The position numbers were made by a program, and so were the translations under genes. Positions 35,201-48,398 of a stretch of DNA of 64,000 bases are shown piece by piece. This DNA comes from Onthophagus taurus (Eukaryota > Arthropoda > Insecta > Coleoptera > Scarabaeidae), in NCBI RefSeq assembly GCF_036711975.1, contig NW_027248937.1, positions 62,001 to 126,000 of the forward strand, in the 5' to 3' direction. Positions within the stretch are counted from its first letter, which is position 1. Every line of letters starts with the position of its first letter. Below the pieces are notes generated by a model. The model made no database searches. It was not told the DNA's origin and saw nothing but the letters and a program-made list of their open reading frames with translations.

Positions 35201-38200
35201 CAAAACGTGATATTATGACGTTATACGCCGTTCTGAAACATGTTAGAACTTTCTATCACTTTTGGTTCCGATAATTCTGTTGACCATATTTGTGATATTC
35301 AGGTGCCAAATGACATTTTGGAGCATGTTGGAGATAAAAAACAAAATGTGCACAAAACGTGATATTATGACGTTATACGCCGTTCTGAGACATGTTTGAA
35401 CTTTCTATCACTTTTGGTTCCGGTAATTCTGTCGACCATATATATGATATTTAGATGCCAAATGTCACATTGGAGCATGTTGGAGATAAAAAACAAAATG
35501 TGCCCAAAACGTTATATTATGACGTTATACGCCGTACTGAGCCATGTTTGAACTTTCTATCACTCTTGGTTCCGATAATTCTGTTGACCATATTTGTGAT
35601 ATTCAGGCGCCAAATGACATGTTGGAGCATGTTGGAGATAAAAAACAAAATGTGCCCAAAACGTTGTATTATGACGTTATACGCCGTTCTGAGACATGTT
35701 TGAACTTTCTGTCGCTTTTGGTTCCGATAATTCTGTTGACCATATTTGTGATATTCAGGCGCCAAATGACATCTTGGAGCATGTTGGAGATAAAAAACAA
35801 AATGTGCCCAAAACGTGATATTATGACGTTATACGCCGTTCTGAGACATGTTTGAACTTTCTATCACTTTTGGTTCCGATAATTCTGTTGACCATATTTG
35901 TGATATTCAGACGCCAAATGACATCTTTGAGCATGTTGGAGATAAAAAACAAAATGTGCCCAAAACGTGATATTATGACGTTATACGCCGTTCTGAGACA
36001 TGTTTGAACTTTCTGTCGCTTTTGGTTCCGATAATTCTGTTGACCATATTTGTGATATTCAGGCGCCAAATGACATCTTGGAGCATGTTGGAGATAAAAA
36101 ACAAAATGTGCCCAAAACGTGATATTATGACGTTATACGCCGTTCTGAGACATGTTTGAACTTTCTATCACTTTTGGTTCCGATAATTCTGTTGACCATA
36201 TTTGTGATATTCAGACGCCAAATGACATCTTTGAGCATGTTGGAGATAAAAAACAAAATGTGCCCAAAACGTGATATTATGACGTTATACGCCGTTCTGA
36301 GACATGTTTGAACTTTCTGTCGCTTTTGGTTCCGATAATTCTGTTGACCATATTTGTGATATTCAGGCGCCAAATGACATCTTGGAGCATGTTGGAGATA
36401 AAAAACAAAATGTGCCCAAAACGTTATATTATGACGTTATACGCCGTTCTGAGACATGTTTGAACTTTCTATCACTTTTGGTTCCGATAATTCTGTTGAC
36501 CATATTTGTGATATTCAGACGCCAAATGACATCTTTGAGCATGTTGGAGATAAAAAACAAAATGTGCCCAAAACGTGATATTATGACGTTATACGCCGTT
36601 CTGAGACATGTTTGAACTTTCTATCACTTTTGGTTCCGATAATTCTGTTGACCGTATTAGTGTTATTCAGACGCCAAATGACATCTTTGAGCATGTTGGA
36701 GATAAAAAACAAAATGTGCCCAAAACGTGATATTATGACGTTATACGCCGTTCTGAGACATGTTAGAACTTTCTATCACTTTTGGTTCCGATAATTCTGT
36801 TGACCATATTTGTGATATTCAGGCGCCAAATGACATCTTGGAGCATGTTGGAGATAAAAAACAAAATGTGCCCAAAACGTGATATTATGACGTTATACGC
36901 CGTTCTGAAACATGTTAGAACTTTCTATCACTTTTGGTTCCGATAATTCTGTTGACCATATTTGTGATATTCAGGCGCCAAATGACATTTTGGAGCATGT
37001 TGGAGATAAAAAACAAAATGTGCACAAAACGTGATATTATGACGTTATACGCCGTTCTGAGACATGTTTGAACTTTCTATCACTTTTGGTTCCGGTAATT
37101 CTGTCGACCATATATATGATATTTAGATGCCAAATGTCACATTGGAGCATGTTGGAGATAAAAAACAAAATGTGCCCAAAACGTTATATTATGACGTTAT
37201 ACGCCGTACTGAGCCATGTTTGAACTTTCTATCACTCTTGGTTCCGATAATTCTGTTGACCATATTTGTGATATTCAGGCGCCAAATGACATGTTGGAGC
37301 ATGTTGGAGATAAAAAACAAAATGTGCCCAAAACGTTATATTATGACGTTATACGCCGTTCTGAGACATGTTTGAACTTTCTATCACTTTTGGTTCCGAT
37401 AATTCTGTTGACCATATTTGTGATATTCAGACGCCAAATGACATCTTTGAGCATGTTGGAGATAAAAAACAAAATGTGCCCAAAACGTGATATTATGACG
37501 TTATACGCCGTTCTGAGACATGTTTGAACTTTCTATCACTTTTGGATCCGATAATTCAGTTGACCATATTTGTGATATTCAGACGCCAAATGACATCTTT
37601 GAGCATGTTGGAGATAAAAAACAAAATGTGCCCAAAACGTTGTATTATGACGTTATACGCCGTTCTGAGACATGTTTGAACTTTCTATCACTTTTGGTTC
37701 CGATAATTCTGTTGACCATATTTGTGATATTCAGACGCCAAATGACATCTTTGAGCATGTTGGAGATAAAAAACAAAATGTGCCCAAAACGTGATATTAT
37801 GACGTTATACGCCGTTCTGGGACATGTTTGAACTTTCTATCACTTTTGGTTCCGATAATTCAGTTGACCATATTTGTGATATTCAGACGCCAAATGACAT
37901 CTTTGAGCATGTTGGAGATAAAAAACAAAATGTGCCCAAAACGTGATATTATGACGTTATACGCCGTTCTGGGACATGTTTGAACTTTCTATCACTTTTG
38001 GTTCCGATAATTCTGTTGACCATATTTGTGATATTCAGGCGCCAAATGACATTTTGGAGCATGTTGGAGATAAAAAACAAAATGTGCACAAAACGTGATA
38101 TTATGACGTTATACGCCGTTCTGAGACATGTTAGAACTTTCTATCACTTTTGGTTCCGATAATTCTGTTGACAATATTTGTGATATTCAGGCGCCAAATG

Positions 38201-41200
38201 ACATCTTGGAGCATGTTGGAGATAAAAAACAAAATGTGCACAAAACGTGATATTATGACGTTATACGCCGTTCTGAGACATGTTTGAACTTTCTATCACT
38301 TTTGGTTCCGGTAATTCTGTCGACCATATATATGATATTTAGATGCCAAATGTCACATTGGAGCATGTTGGAGATAAAAAACAAAATGTGCCCAAAACGT
38401 TATATTATGACGTTATACGCCGTACTGAGCCATGTTTGAACTTTCTATCACTCTTGGTTCCGATAATTCTGTTGACCATATTTGTGATATTCAGGCGCCA
38501 AATGACATGTTGGAGCATGTTGGAGATAAAAAACAAAATGTGCCCAAAACGTTATATTATGACGTTATACGCCGTTCTGAGACATGTTTGAACTTTCTAT
38601 CACTTTTGGTTCCGATAATTCTGTTGACCATATTTGTGATATTCAGACGCCAAATGACATCTTTGAGCATGTTGGAGATAAAAAACAAAATGTGCCCAAA
38701 ACGTGATATTATGACGTTATACGCCGTTCTGAGACATGTTTGAACTTTCTATCACTTTTGGATCCGATAATTCAGTTGACCATATTTGTGATATTCAGAC
38801 GCCAAATGACATCTTTGAGCATGTTGGAGATAAAAAACAAAATGTGCCCAAAACGTTGTATTATGACGTTATACGCCGTTCTGAGACATGTTTGAACTTT
38901 CTATCACTTTTGGTTCCGATAATTCTGTTGACCATATTTGTGATATTCAGACGCCAAATGACATCTTTGAGCATGTTGGAGATAAAAAACAAAATGTGCC
39001 CAAAACGTGATATTATGACGTTATACGCCGTTCTGGGACATGTTTGAACTTTCTATCACTTTTGGTTCCGATAATTCAGTTGACCATATTTGTGATATTC
39101 AGACGCCAAATGACATCTTTGAGCATGTTGGAGATAAAAAACAAAATGTGCCCAAAACGTGATATTATGACGTTATACGCCGTTCTGAGACATGTTTGAA
39201 CTTTCTGTCGCTTTTGGTTCCGATAATTCTGTTGACCATATTTGTGATATTCAGGCGCCAAATGACATCTTGGAGCATGTTGGAGATAAAAAACAAAATG
39301 TGCCCAAAACGTGATATTATGACGTTATACGCCGTTCTGAGACATGTTTGAACTTTCTATCACTTTTGGTTCCGATAATTCTGTTGACCATATTTGTGAT
39401 ATTCAGACGCCAAATGACATCTTTGAGCATGTTGGAGATAAAAAACAAAATGTGCCCAAAACGTGATATTATGACGTTATACGCCGTTCTGAGACATGTT
39501 TGAACTTTCTATCACTTTTGGTTCCGATAATGCTGTTGACCGTATTAGTGTTATTCAGACGCCAAATGACATCTTTGAGCATGTTGGAGATAAAAAACAA
39601 AATGTGCCCAAAACGTGATATTATGACGTTATACGCCGTTCTGAGACATGTTTGAACTTTCTATCACTTTTGGTTCCGATAATTCTGTTGACCATATTTG
39701 TGATATTCAGACGCCAAATGACATCTTTGAGCATGTTGGAGATAAAAAACAAAATGTGCCCAAAACGTGATATTATGACGTTATACGCCGTTCTGAGACA
39801 TGTTTGAACTTTCTATCACTTTTGGTTCCGATAATTCAGTTGACCATATTTGTGATATTCAGACGCCAAATGACATCTTTGAGCATGTTGGAGATAAAAA
39901 ACAAAATGTGCCCAAAACGTGATATTATGACGTTATACGCCGTTCTGGGACATGTTTGAACTTTCTATCACTTTTGGTTCCGATAATTCTGTTGACCATA
40001 TTTGTGATATTCAGGCGCCAAATGACATTTTGGAGCATGTTGGAGATAAAAAACAAAATGTGCACAAAACGTGATATTATGACGTTATACGCCGTTCTGA
40101 GACATGTTAGAACTTTCTATCACTTTTGGTTCCGATAATTCTGTTGACAATATTTGTGATATTCAGGCGCCAAATGACATCTTGGAGCATGTTGGAGATA
40201 AAAAACAAAATGTGCACTAAACGTGATATTATGACGTTATACGCCGTTCTGAGACATGTTTGAACTTTCTATCACTTTTGGTTCCGGTAATTCTGTCGAC
40301 CATATATATGATATTTAGATGCCAAATGTCACATTGGAGCATGTTGGAGATAAAAAACAAAATGTGCCCAAAACGTTATATTATGACGTTATACGCCGTA
40401 CTGAGCCATGTTTGAACTTTCTATCACTCTTGGTTCCGATAATTCTGTTGACCATATTTGTGATATTCAGGCGCCAAATGACATGTTGGAGCATGTTGGA
40501 GATAAAAAACAAAATGTGCCCAAAACGTTATATTATGACGTTATACGCCGTTCTGAGACATGTTTGAACTTTCTATCACTTTTGGTTCCGATAATTCTGT
40601 TGACCATATTTGTGATATTCAGACGCCAAATGACATCTTTGAGCATGTTGGAGATAAAAAACAAAATGTGCCCAAAACGTGATATTATGACGTTATACGC
40701 CGTTCTGAGACATGTTTGAACTTTCTATCACTTTTGGATCCGATAATTCAGTTGACCATATTTGTGATATTCAGACGCCAAATGACATCTTTGAGCATGT
40801 TGGAGATAAAAAACAAAATGTGCCCAAAACGTTGTATTATGACGTTATACGCCGTTCTGAGACATGTTTGAACTTTCTATCACTTTTGGTTCCGATAATT
40901 CTGTTGACCATATTTGTGATATTCAGACGCCAAATGACATCTTTGAGCATGTTGGAGATAAAAAACAAAATGTGCCCAAAACGTGATATTATGACGTTAT
41001 ACGCCGTTCTGGGACATGTTTGAACTTTCTATCACTTTTGGTTCCGATAATTCAGTTGACCATATTTGTGATATTCAGACGCCAAATGACATCTTTGAGC
41101 ATGTTGGAGATAAAAAACAAAATGTGCCCAAAACGTGATATTATGACGTTATACGCCGTTCTGAGACATGTTTGAACTTTCTGTCGCTTTTGGTTCCGAT

Positions 41201-44200
41201 AATTCTGTTGACCATATTTGTGATATTCAGGCGCCAAATGACATCTTGGAGCATGTTGGAGATAAAAAACAAAATGTGCCCAAAACGTGATATTATGACG
41301 TTATACGCCGTTCTGAGACATGTTTGAACTTTCTATCACTTTTGGTTCCGATAATTCTGTTGACCATATTTGTGATATTCAGACGCCAAATGACATCTTT
41401 GAGCATGTTGGAGATAAAAAACAAAATGTGCCCAAAACGTGATATTATGACGTTATACGCCGTTCTGAGACATGTTTGAACTTTCTATCACTTTTGGTTC
41501 CGATAATTCTGTTGACCGTATTAGTGTTATTCAGACGCCAAATGACATCTTTGAGCATGTTGGAGATAAAAAACAAAATGTGCCCAAAACGTTATATTAT
41601 GACGTTATACGCCGTTCTGAGACATGTTTGAACTTTCCATCACTTTTGGTTCCGATAATTCTGTTGACCATATTTGTGATATTCAGACGCCAAATGACAT
41701 CTTTGAGCATGTTGGAGATAAAAAACAAAATGTGCCCAAAACGTTATATTATGACGTTATACGCCGTTCTGAGACATGTTTGAACTTTCTATCACTTTTG
41801 GTTCCGATAATTCTGTTGACCATATTTGTGATATTCAGACGCCAAATGACATCTTTGAGCATGTTGGAGATAAAAAACAAAATGTGCCCAAAACGTGATA
41901 TTATGACGTTATACGCCGTTCTGAGACATGTTTGAACTTTCTATCACTTTTGGTTCCGATAATTCAGTTGACCATATTTGTGATATTCAGACGCCAAATG
42001 ACATCTTTGAGCATGTTGGAGATAAAAAACAAAATGTGCCCAAAACGTGATATTATGACGTTATACGCCGTTCTGGGACATGTTTGAACTTTCTATCACT
42101 TTTGGTTCCGATAATTCTGTTGACCATATTTGTGATATTCAGGCGCCAAATGACATTTTGGAGCATGTTGGAGATAAAAAACAAAATGTGCACAAAACGT
42201 GATATTATGACGTTATACGCCGTTCTGAGACATGTTAGAACTTTCTATCACTTTTGGTTCCGATAATTCTGTTGACAATATTTGTGATATTCAGGCGCCA
42301 AATGACATCTTGGAGCATGTTGGAGATAAAAAACAAAATGTGCACAAAACGTGATATTATGACGTTATACGCCGTTCTGAGACATGTTTGAACTTTCTAT
42401 CACTTTTGGTTCCGGTAATTCTGTCGACCATATATATGATATTTAGATGCCAAATGTCACATTGGAGCATGTTGGAGATAAAAAACAAAATGTGCCCAAA
42501 ACGTTATATTATGACGTTATACGCCGTACTGAGCCATGTTTGAACTTTCTATCACTCTTGGTTCCGATAATTCTGTTGACCATATTTGTGATATTCAGGC
42601 GCCAAATGACATGTTGGAGCATGTTGGAGATAAAAAACAAAATGTGCCCAAAACGTTATATTATGACGTTATACGCCGTTCTGAGACATGTTTGAACTTT
42701 CTATCACTTTTGGTTCCGATAATTCTGTTGACCATATTTGTGATATTCAGACGCCAAATGACATCTTTGAGCATGTTGGAGATAAAAAACAAAATGTGCC
42801 CAAAACGTGATATTATGACGTTATACGCCGTTCTGAGACATGTTTGAACTTTCTATCACTTTTGGATCCGATAATTCAGTTGACCATATTTGTGATATTC
42901 AGACGCCAAATGACATCTTTGAGCATGTTGGAGATAAAAAACAAAATGTGCCCAAAACGTTGTATTATGACGTTATACGCCGTTCTGAGACATGTTTGAA
43001 CTTTCTATCACTTTTGGTTCCGATAATTCTGTTGACCATATTTGTGATATTCAGACGCCAAATGACATCTTTGAGCATGTTGGAGATAAAAAACAAAATG
43101 TGCCCAAAACGTGATATTATGACGTTATACGCCGTTCTGGGACATGTTTGAACTTTCTATCACTTTTGGTTCCGATAATTCAGTTGACCATATTTGTGAT
43201 ATTCAGACGCCAAATGACATCTTTGAGCATGTTGGAGATAAAAAACAAAATGTGCCCAAAACGTGATATTATGACGTTATACGCCGTTCTGAGACATGTT
43301 TGAACTTTCTGTCGCTTTTGGTTCCGATAATTCTGTTGACCATATTTGTGATATTCAGGCGCCAAATGACATCTTGGAGCATGTTGGAGATAAAAAACAA
43401 AATGTGCCCAAAACGTGATATTATGACGTTATACGCCGTTCTGAGACATGTTTGAACTTTCTATCACTTTTGGTTCCGATAATTCTGTTGACCATATTTG
43501 TGATATTCAGACGCCAAATGACATCTTTGAGCATGTTGGAGATAAAAAACAAAATGTGCCCAAAACGTGATATTATGACGTTATACGCCGTTCTGAGACA
43601 TGTTTGAACTTTCTATCACTTTTGGTTCCGATAATTCTGTTGACCGTATTAGTGTTATTCAGACGCCAAATGACATCTTTGAGCATGTTGGAGATAAAAA
43701 ACAAAATGTGCCCAAAACGTTATATTATGACGTTATACGCCGTTCTGAGACATGTTTGAACTTTCCATCACTTTTGGTTCCGATAATTCTGTTGACCATA
43801 TTTGTGATATTCAGACGCCAAATGACATCTTTGAGCATGTTGGAGATAAAAAACAAAATGTGCCCAAAACGTTATATTATGACGTTATACGCCGTTCTGA
43901 GACATGTTTGAACTTTCTATCACTTTTGGTTCCGATAATTCTGTTGACCATATTTGTGATATTCAGACGCCAAATGACATCTTTGAGCATGTTGGAGATA
44001 AAAAACAAAATGTGCCCAAAACGTGATATTATGACGTTATACGCCGTTCTGAGACATGTTTGAACTTTCTATCACTTTTGGTTCCGATAATTCAGTTGAC
44101 CATATTTGTGATATTCAGACGCCAAATGACATCTTTGAGCATGTTGGAGATAAAAAACAAAATGTGCCCAAAACGTGATATTATGACGTTATACGCCGTT

Positions 44201-47200
44201 CTGAGAGATGTTGGAACTTTCTATCACTCTTGGTTCCGATAATTCTGTTGACCATATTTGTGATATTCAGGCGCCAAATGACATCTTTGAGCATGTTGGA
44301 GATAAAAAACAAAATGTGCCCAAAACGTGATATTATGACGTTATACGTCGTTCTGAGACATGTTTGAACTTTCTATCACTTTTGGTTCCGATAATTCTGT
44401 TGACCATATTTGTGATATTCAGACGCCAAATGACATCTTTGAGCATGTTGGAGATAAAAAACAAAATGTGCCCAAAACGTGATATTATGACGTTATACGC
44501 CGTTCTGGGACATGTTTGAACTTTCTATCACTTTTGGTTCCGATAATTCAGTTGACCATATTTGTGATATTCAGACGCCAAATGACATCTTTGAGCATGT
44601 TGGAGATAAAAAACAAAATGTGCCCAAAACGTGATATTATGACGTTATACGCCGTTCTGAGAGATGTTGGAACTTTCTATCACTCTTGGTTCCGATAATT
44701 CTGTTGACCATATTTGTGATATTCAGACGCCAAATGACATCTTTGAGCATGTTGGAGATAAAAAACAAAATGTGCCCAAAACGTTATATTATGACGTTAT
44801 ACGCCGTTCTGAGACATGTTTGAACTTTCTATCACTTTTGGTTCCGATAATTCTGTTGACCATATTTGTGATATTCAGACGCCAAATGACATCTTTGAGC
44901 ATGTTGGAGATAAAAAACAAAATGTGCCCAAAACGTGATATTATGACGTTATACGCCGTTCTGAGACATGTTTGAACTTTCTGTCGCTTTTGGTTCCGAT
45001 AATTCTGTTGACCATATTTGTGATATTCAGGCGCCAAATGACATCTTGGAGCATGTTGGAGATAAAAAACAAAATGTGCCCAAAACGTGATATTATGACG
45101 TTATACGCCGTTCTGAGACATGTTTGAACTTTCTATCACTTTTGGTTCCGATAATTCTGTTGACCATATTTGTGATATTCAGACGCCAAATGACATCTTT
45201 GAGCATGTTGGAGATAAAAAACAAAATGTGCCCAAAACGTGATATTATGACGTTATACGCCGTTCTGAGACATGTTTGAACTTTCTATCACTTTTGGTTC
45301 CGATAATTCTGTTGACCGTATTAGTGTTATTCAGACGCCAAATGACATCTTTGAGCATGTTGGAGATAAAAAACAAAATGTGCCCAAAACGTTATATTAT
45401 GACGTTATACGCCGTTCTGAGACATGTTTGAACTTTCCATCACTTTTGGTTCCGATAATTCTGTTGACCATATTTGTGATATTCAGACGCCAAATGACAT
45501 CTTTGAGCATGTTGGAGATAAAAAACAAAATGTGCCCAAAACGTTATATTATGACGTTATACGCCGTTCTGAGACATGTTTGAACTTTCTATCACTTTTG
45601 GTTCCGATAATTCTGTTGACCATATTTGTGATATTCAGACGCCAAATGACATCTTTGAGCATGTTGGAGATAAAAAACAAAATGTGCCCAAAACGTGATA
45701 TTATGACGTTATACGCCGTTCTGAGACATGTTTGAACTTTCTATCACTTTTGGTTCCGATAATTCAGTTGACCATATTTGTGATATTCAGACGCCAAATG
45801 ACATCTTTGAGCATGTTGGAGATAAAAAACAAAATGTGCCCAAAACGTGATATTATGACGTTATACGCCGTTCTGAGAGATGTTGGAACTTTCTATCACT
45901 CTTGGTTCCGATAATTCTGTTGACCATATTTGTGATATTCAGGCGCCAAATGACATCTTTGAGCATGTTGGAGATAAAAAACAAAATGTGCCCAAAACGT
46001 GATATTATGACGTTATACGTCGTTCTGAGACATGTTTGAACTTTCTATCACTTTTGGTTCCGATAATTCTGTTGACCATATTTGTGATATTCAGACGCCA
46101 AATGACATCTTTGAGCATGTTGGAGATAAAAAACAAAATGTGCCCAAAACGTGATATTATGACGTTATACGCCGTTCTGGGACATGTTTGAACTTTCTAT
46201 CACTTTTGGTTCCGATAATTCAGTTGACCATATTTGTGATATTCAGACGCCAAATGACATCTTTGAGCATGTTGGAGATAAAAAACAAAATGTGCCCAAA
46301 ACGTGATATTATGACGTTATACGCCGTTCTGAGAGATGTTGGAACTTTCTATCACTCTTGGTTCCGATAATTCTGTTGACCATATTTGTGATATTCAGAC
46401 GCCAAATGACATCTTTGAGCATGTTGGAGATAAAAAACAAAATGTGCCCAAAACGTTATATTATGACGTTATACGCCGTTCTGAGACATGTTTGAACTTT
46501 CTATCACTTTTGGTTCCGATAATTCTGTTGACCATATTTGTGATATTCAGACGCCAAATGACATCTTTGAGCATGTTGGAGATAAAAAACAAAATGTGCC
46601 CAAAACGTGATATTATGACGTTATACGCCGTTCTGAGACATGTTTGAACTTTCTATCACTTTTGGTTCCGATAATTCAGTTGACCATATTTGTGATATTC
46701 AGACGCCAAATGACATCTTTGAGCATGTTGGAGATAAAAAACAAAATGTGCCCAAAACGTGATATTATGACGTTATACGCCGTTCTGAGAGATGTTGGAA
46801 CTTTCTATCACTCTTGGTTCCGATAATTCTGTTGACCATATTTGTGATATTCAGGCGCCAAATGACATCTTTGAGCATGTTGGAGATAAGAAACAAAATG
46901 TGCCCAAAACGTGATATTATGACGTTATACGTCGTTCTGAGACATGTTTGAACTTTCTATCACTTTTGGTTCCGATAATTCTGTTGACCATATTTGTGAT
47001 ATTCAGACGCCAAATGACATCTTTGAGCATGTTGGAGATAAAAAACAAAATGTGCCCAAAACGTGATATTATGACGTTATACGCCGTTCTGGGACATGTT
47101 TGAACTTTCTATCACTTTTGGTTCCGATAATTCAGTTGACCATATTTGTGATATTCAGACGCCAAATGACATCTTTGAGCATGTTGGAGATAAAAAACAA

Positions 47201-47400
47201 AATGTGCCCAAAACGTTATATTATGACGTTATACGCCGTTCTGAGACATGTTTGAACTTTCTGTCACTTTTGGTTCCGATAATTCTGTTGACCATATTTG
47301 TGATATTCAGACGCCAAATGACATCTTTGAGCATGTTGGAGATAAAAAACAAAATGTGCCCAAAACGTGATATTATGACGTTATACGCCGTTCTGAGACA
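32263..47400 (+). repeat. higher-order repeat region of the satellite
   Basis: Marker variants recur at whole-monomer spacings: 32263, 34239 (1976 bp, 13 monomers); 33479, 35455 (1976), 37127 (1672, 11 monomers); 38343, 40319 (1976), 42447 (2128, 14 monomers); 41472, 43600 (2128), 45272 (1672). Copies of a block are nearly identical while monomers within a block differ, the definition of higher-order repeats made by recent unequal exchange. Confidence 0.8.
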
Positions 47401-47526
47401 TGTTTGAACTTTCTATCACTTTTGGTTCCGATAATTCTGTTGACCATATTTGTGATATTCAGGCGCCAAATGACATGTTGGAGCATGTTGGAGATAAAAA
47501 ACAAAATGTGCCAGTAGTATAGATTC

Positions 47527-47584
47527 GCCGATTCAAGAACCTCCTCCTCGAACCTGCGTTCTAGGAGGAGGTTCTTGAATCGGC
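47527..47584. repeat. subterminal palindrome of element B
   Basis: Perfect 22-bp arms (47527-47548 and 47563-47584) with a 14-nt loop, starting GCCGATTCAAGAACC. Related GGTTCTTGAATCGGC boxes recur near 47622-47638 and 48029-48043. Element A has the same type of palindrome with arms starting GCCGATTCTAGAACC at 6407 and ending at 6521. Confidence 0.9.
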
Positions 47585-48263
47585 AAATTTTTTGGGGGTC
47601 AGAGGAGGTTCGATGAGGAGAGGAGGTTCTTGAATCGGCGATTCTTTTGAGGGTCGGAGGAGATTCGATGAAGAGAGGAGGAGGTCAATTAACTTGAGAA
47701 GGTCATGTTATTTTGACGAAATTATTAAAAATTTATCTTTATTAAAAATTTATCTTTATTAAAAATGTATCTTTATTTAGGTTATGTTATTAAAAATTTA
47801 TCTTTATATGTAACCTGTTTACCTAGATGAAAACAATTACTATGTTTATCCTTCGACGCTTCTCAATGAACTGTTAATGTTTTCGATATATCTCTTAATT
47901 TATTATTATACACAAAGGTATACGGTTTTGAGATATGTAGGTATACAAATAAGTGAGTCATAACTTACCTGCGAGATATTTTTTATTTTATTATGTAAAG
48001 GTGTACGGGTATTTAAGAATATGCGAGGAGGTTCTTGAATCGGCAAATTTTTTGGGAGGACAGGTTTGAGGAGGAGGTCAACTAACTTGTTAGTAGATGA
48101 GTCATGATCCACCTGCGAGATATTTTTTAAGAGCTTCTTAATAAATTTGTCATGCGTTTTGTCTGACGTCTCACGATATAATGACGTGTTAGAACATGTA
48201 TAATAGATATATTCGGTAATGATGTGAAATATTACTCCCCCCACCAGCAACCTTATGTATTGC
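47585..48263. other. left terminal region of element B, no gene
   Basis: About 680 bp: GA-rich copies of the GGAGGTTCTTGAATCGGC box, a short AT-rich tandem repeat (AAAAATTTATCTTTATT, about 47725-47805), and two related stretches with CACCTGCGAGATATTTTTT-like sequence (near 47968 and 48110). Most of it is probably TIR. A 114-codon minus-strand frame here has no recognisable features and is probably chance. Confidence 0.6.
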
Positions 48264-48270
48264 TATAAAT
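48264..48270 (+). promoter_or_regulatory. TATA box of the first + strand unit, element B
   Basis: TATAAAT; transcription would start near 48295. The mini-exon leader and PC4-like gene follow. Confidence 0.5.
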
Positions 48271-48314
48271 ACAAACGTTGGTCGAAGTTGTACCGCAGAG
48301 TGTTGTGCTTCAGA

Positions 48315-48375
48315 GTAAGGTTTTTGTGTATTTAGTACATATTAAAAATATCGTGTAGATTTTTGGTGCATTTAG
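48315..48375 (+). other. possible 5' leader intron
   Basis: 61 nt with donor GTAAGG and acceptor TGCATTTAG, leaving a 24-nt exon (48376-48399) before the start-codon-splitting intron. Size agrees with the other introns of the element. A similar TGTATTTAG at 48334 could be an alternative acceptor. Confidence 0.4.
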
Positions 48376-48398
48376 TACAGAGGATTTTTAACGTAACG

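Larger units (their letters stand above)
20589..47512 (+). repeat. 152-bp satellite array, middle block
   Basis: About 27 kb of the same monomer and orientation as the left block, roughly 177 copies. Up to about 29.7 kb the variants are those of the left block. From about 29.75 kb a new, more diverged type appears (GGTAATTCTGTCGACCATATATGTGATATTCAGATTCC as its diagnostic middle region, broken here: GGTAATTCTGTCGACC, then CAGATTCCAAATGTCACATT). No gene, no other transposon and no inversion was seen. It ends at 47512, where element B starts. Confidence 0.98.

Noticed and set aside
1540-47407. Dozens of repeated 60-103-aa reading frames in the satellite
   Set aside because: They recur with the 152-bp monomer, run over two monomers only because 152 is not a multiple of 3, appear in both strands and have no coding signature beyond the repeat itself.
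20589-47512. CENP-B-box-like motif in the satellite
   Set aside because: No adequate match to the CENP-B box pattern was found in the monomer; a centromeric role rests only on repeat organisation.
47906-48250. 114-codon minus-strand frame in the left end of element B
   Set aside because: No similarity to any element gene, no counterpart in A, and it overlaps the presumed TIR and promoter.
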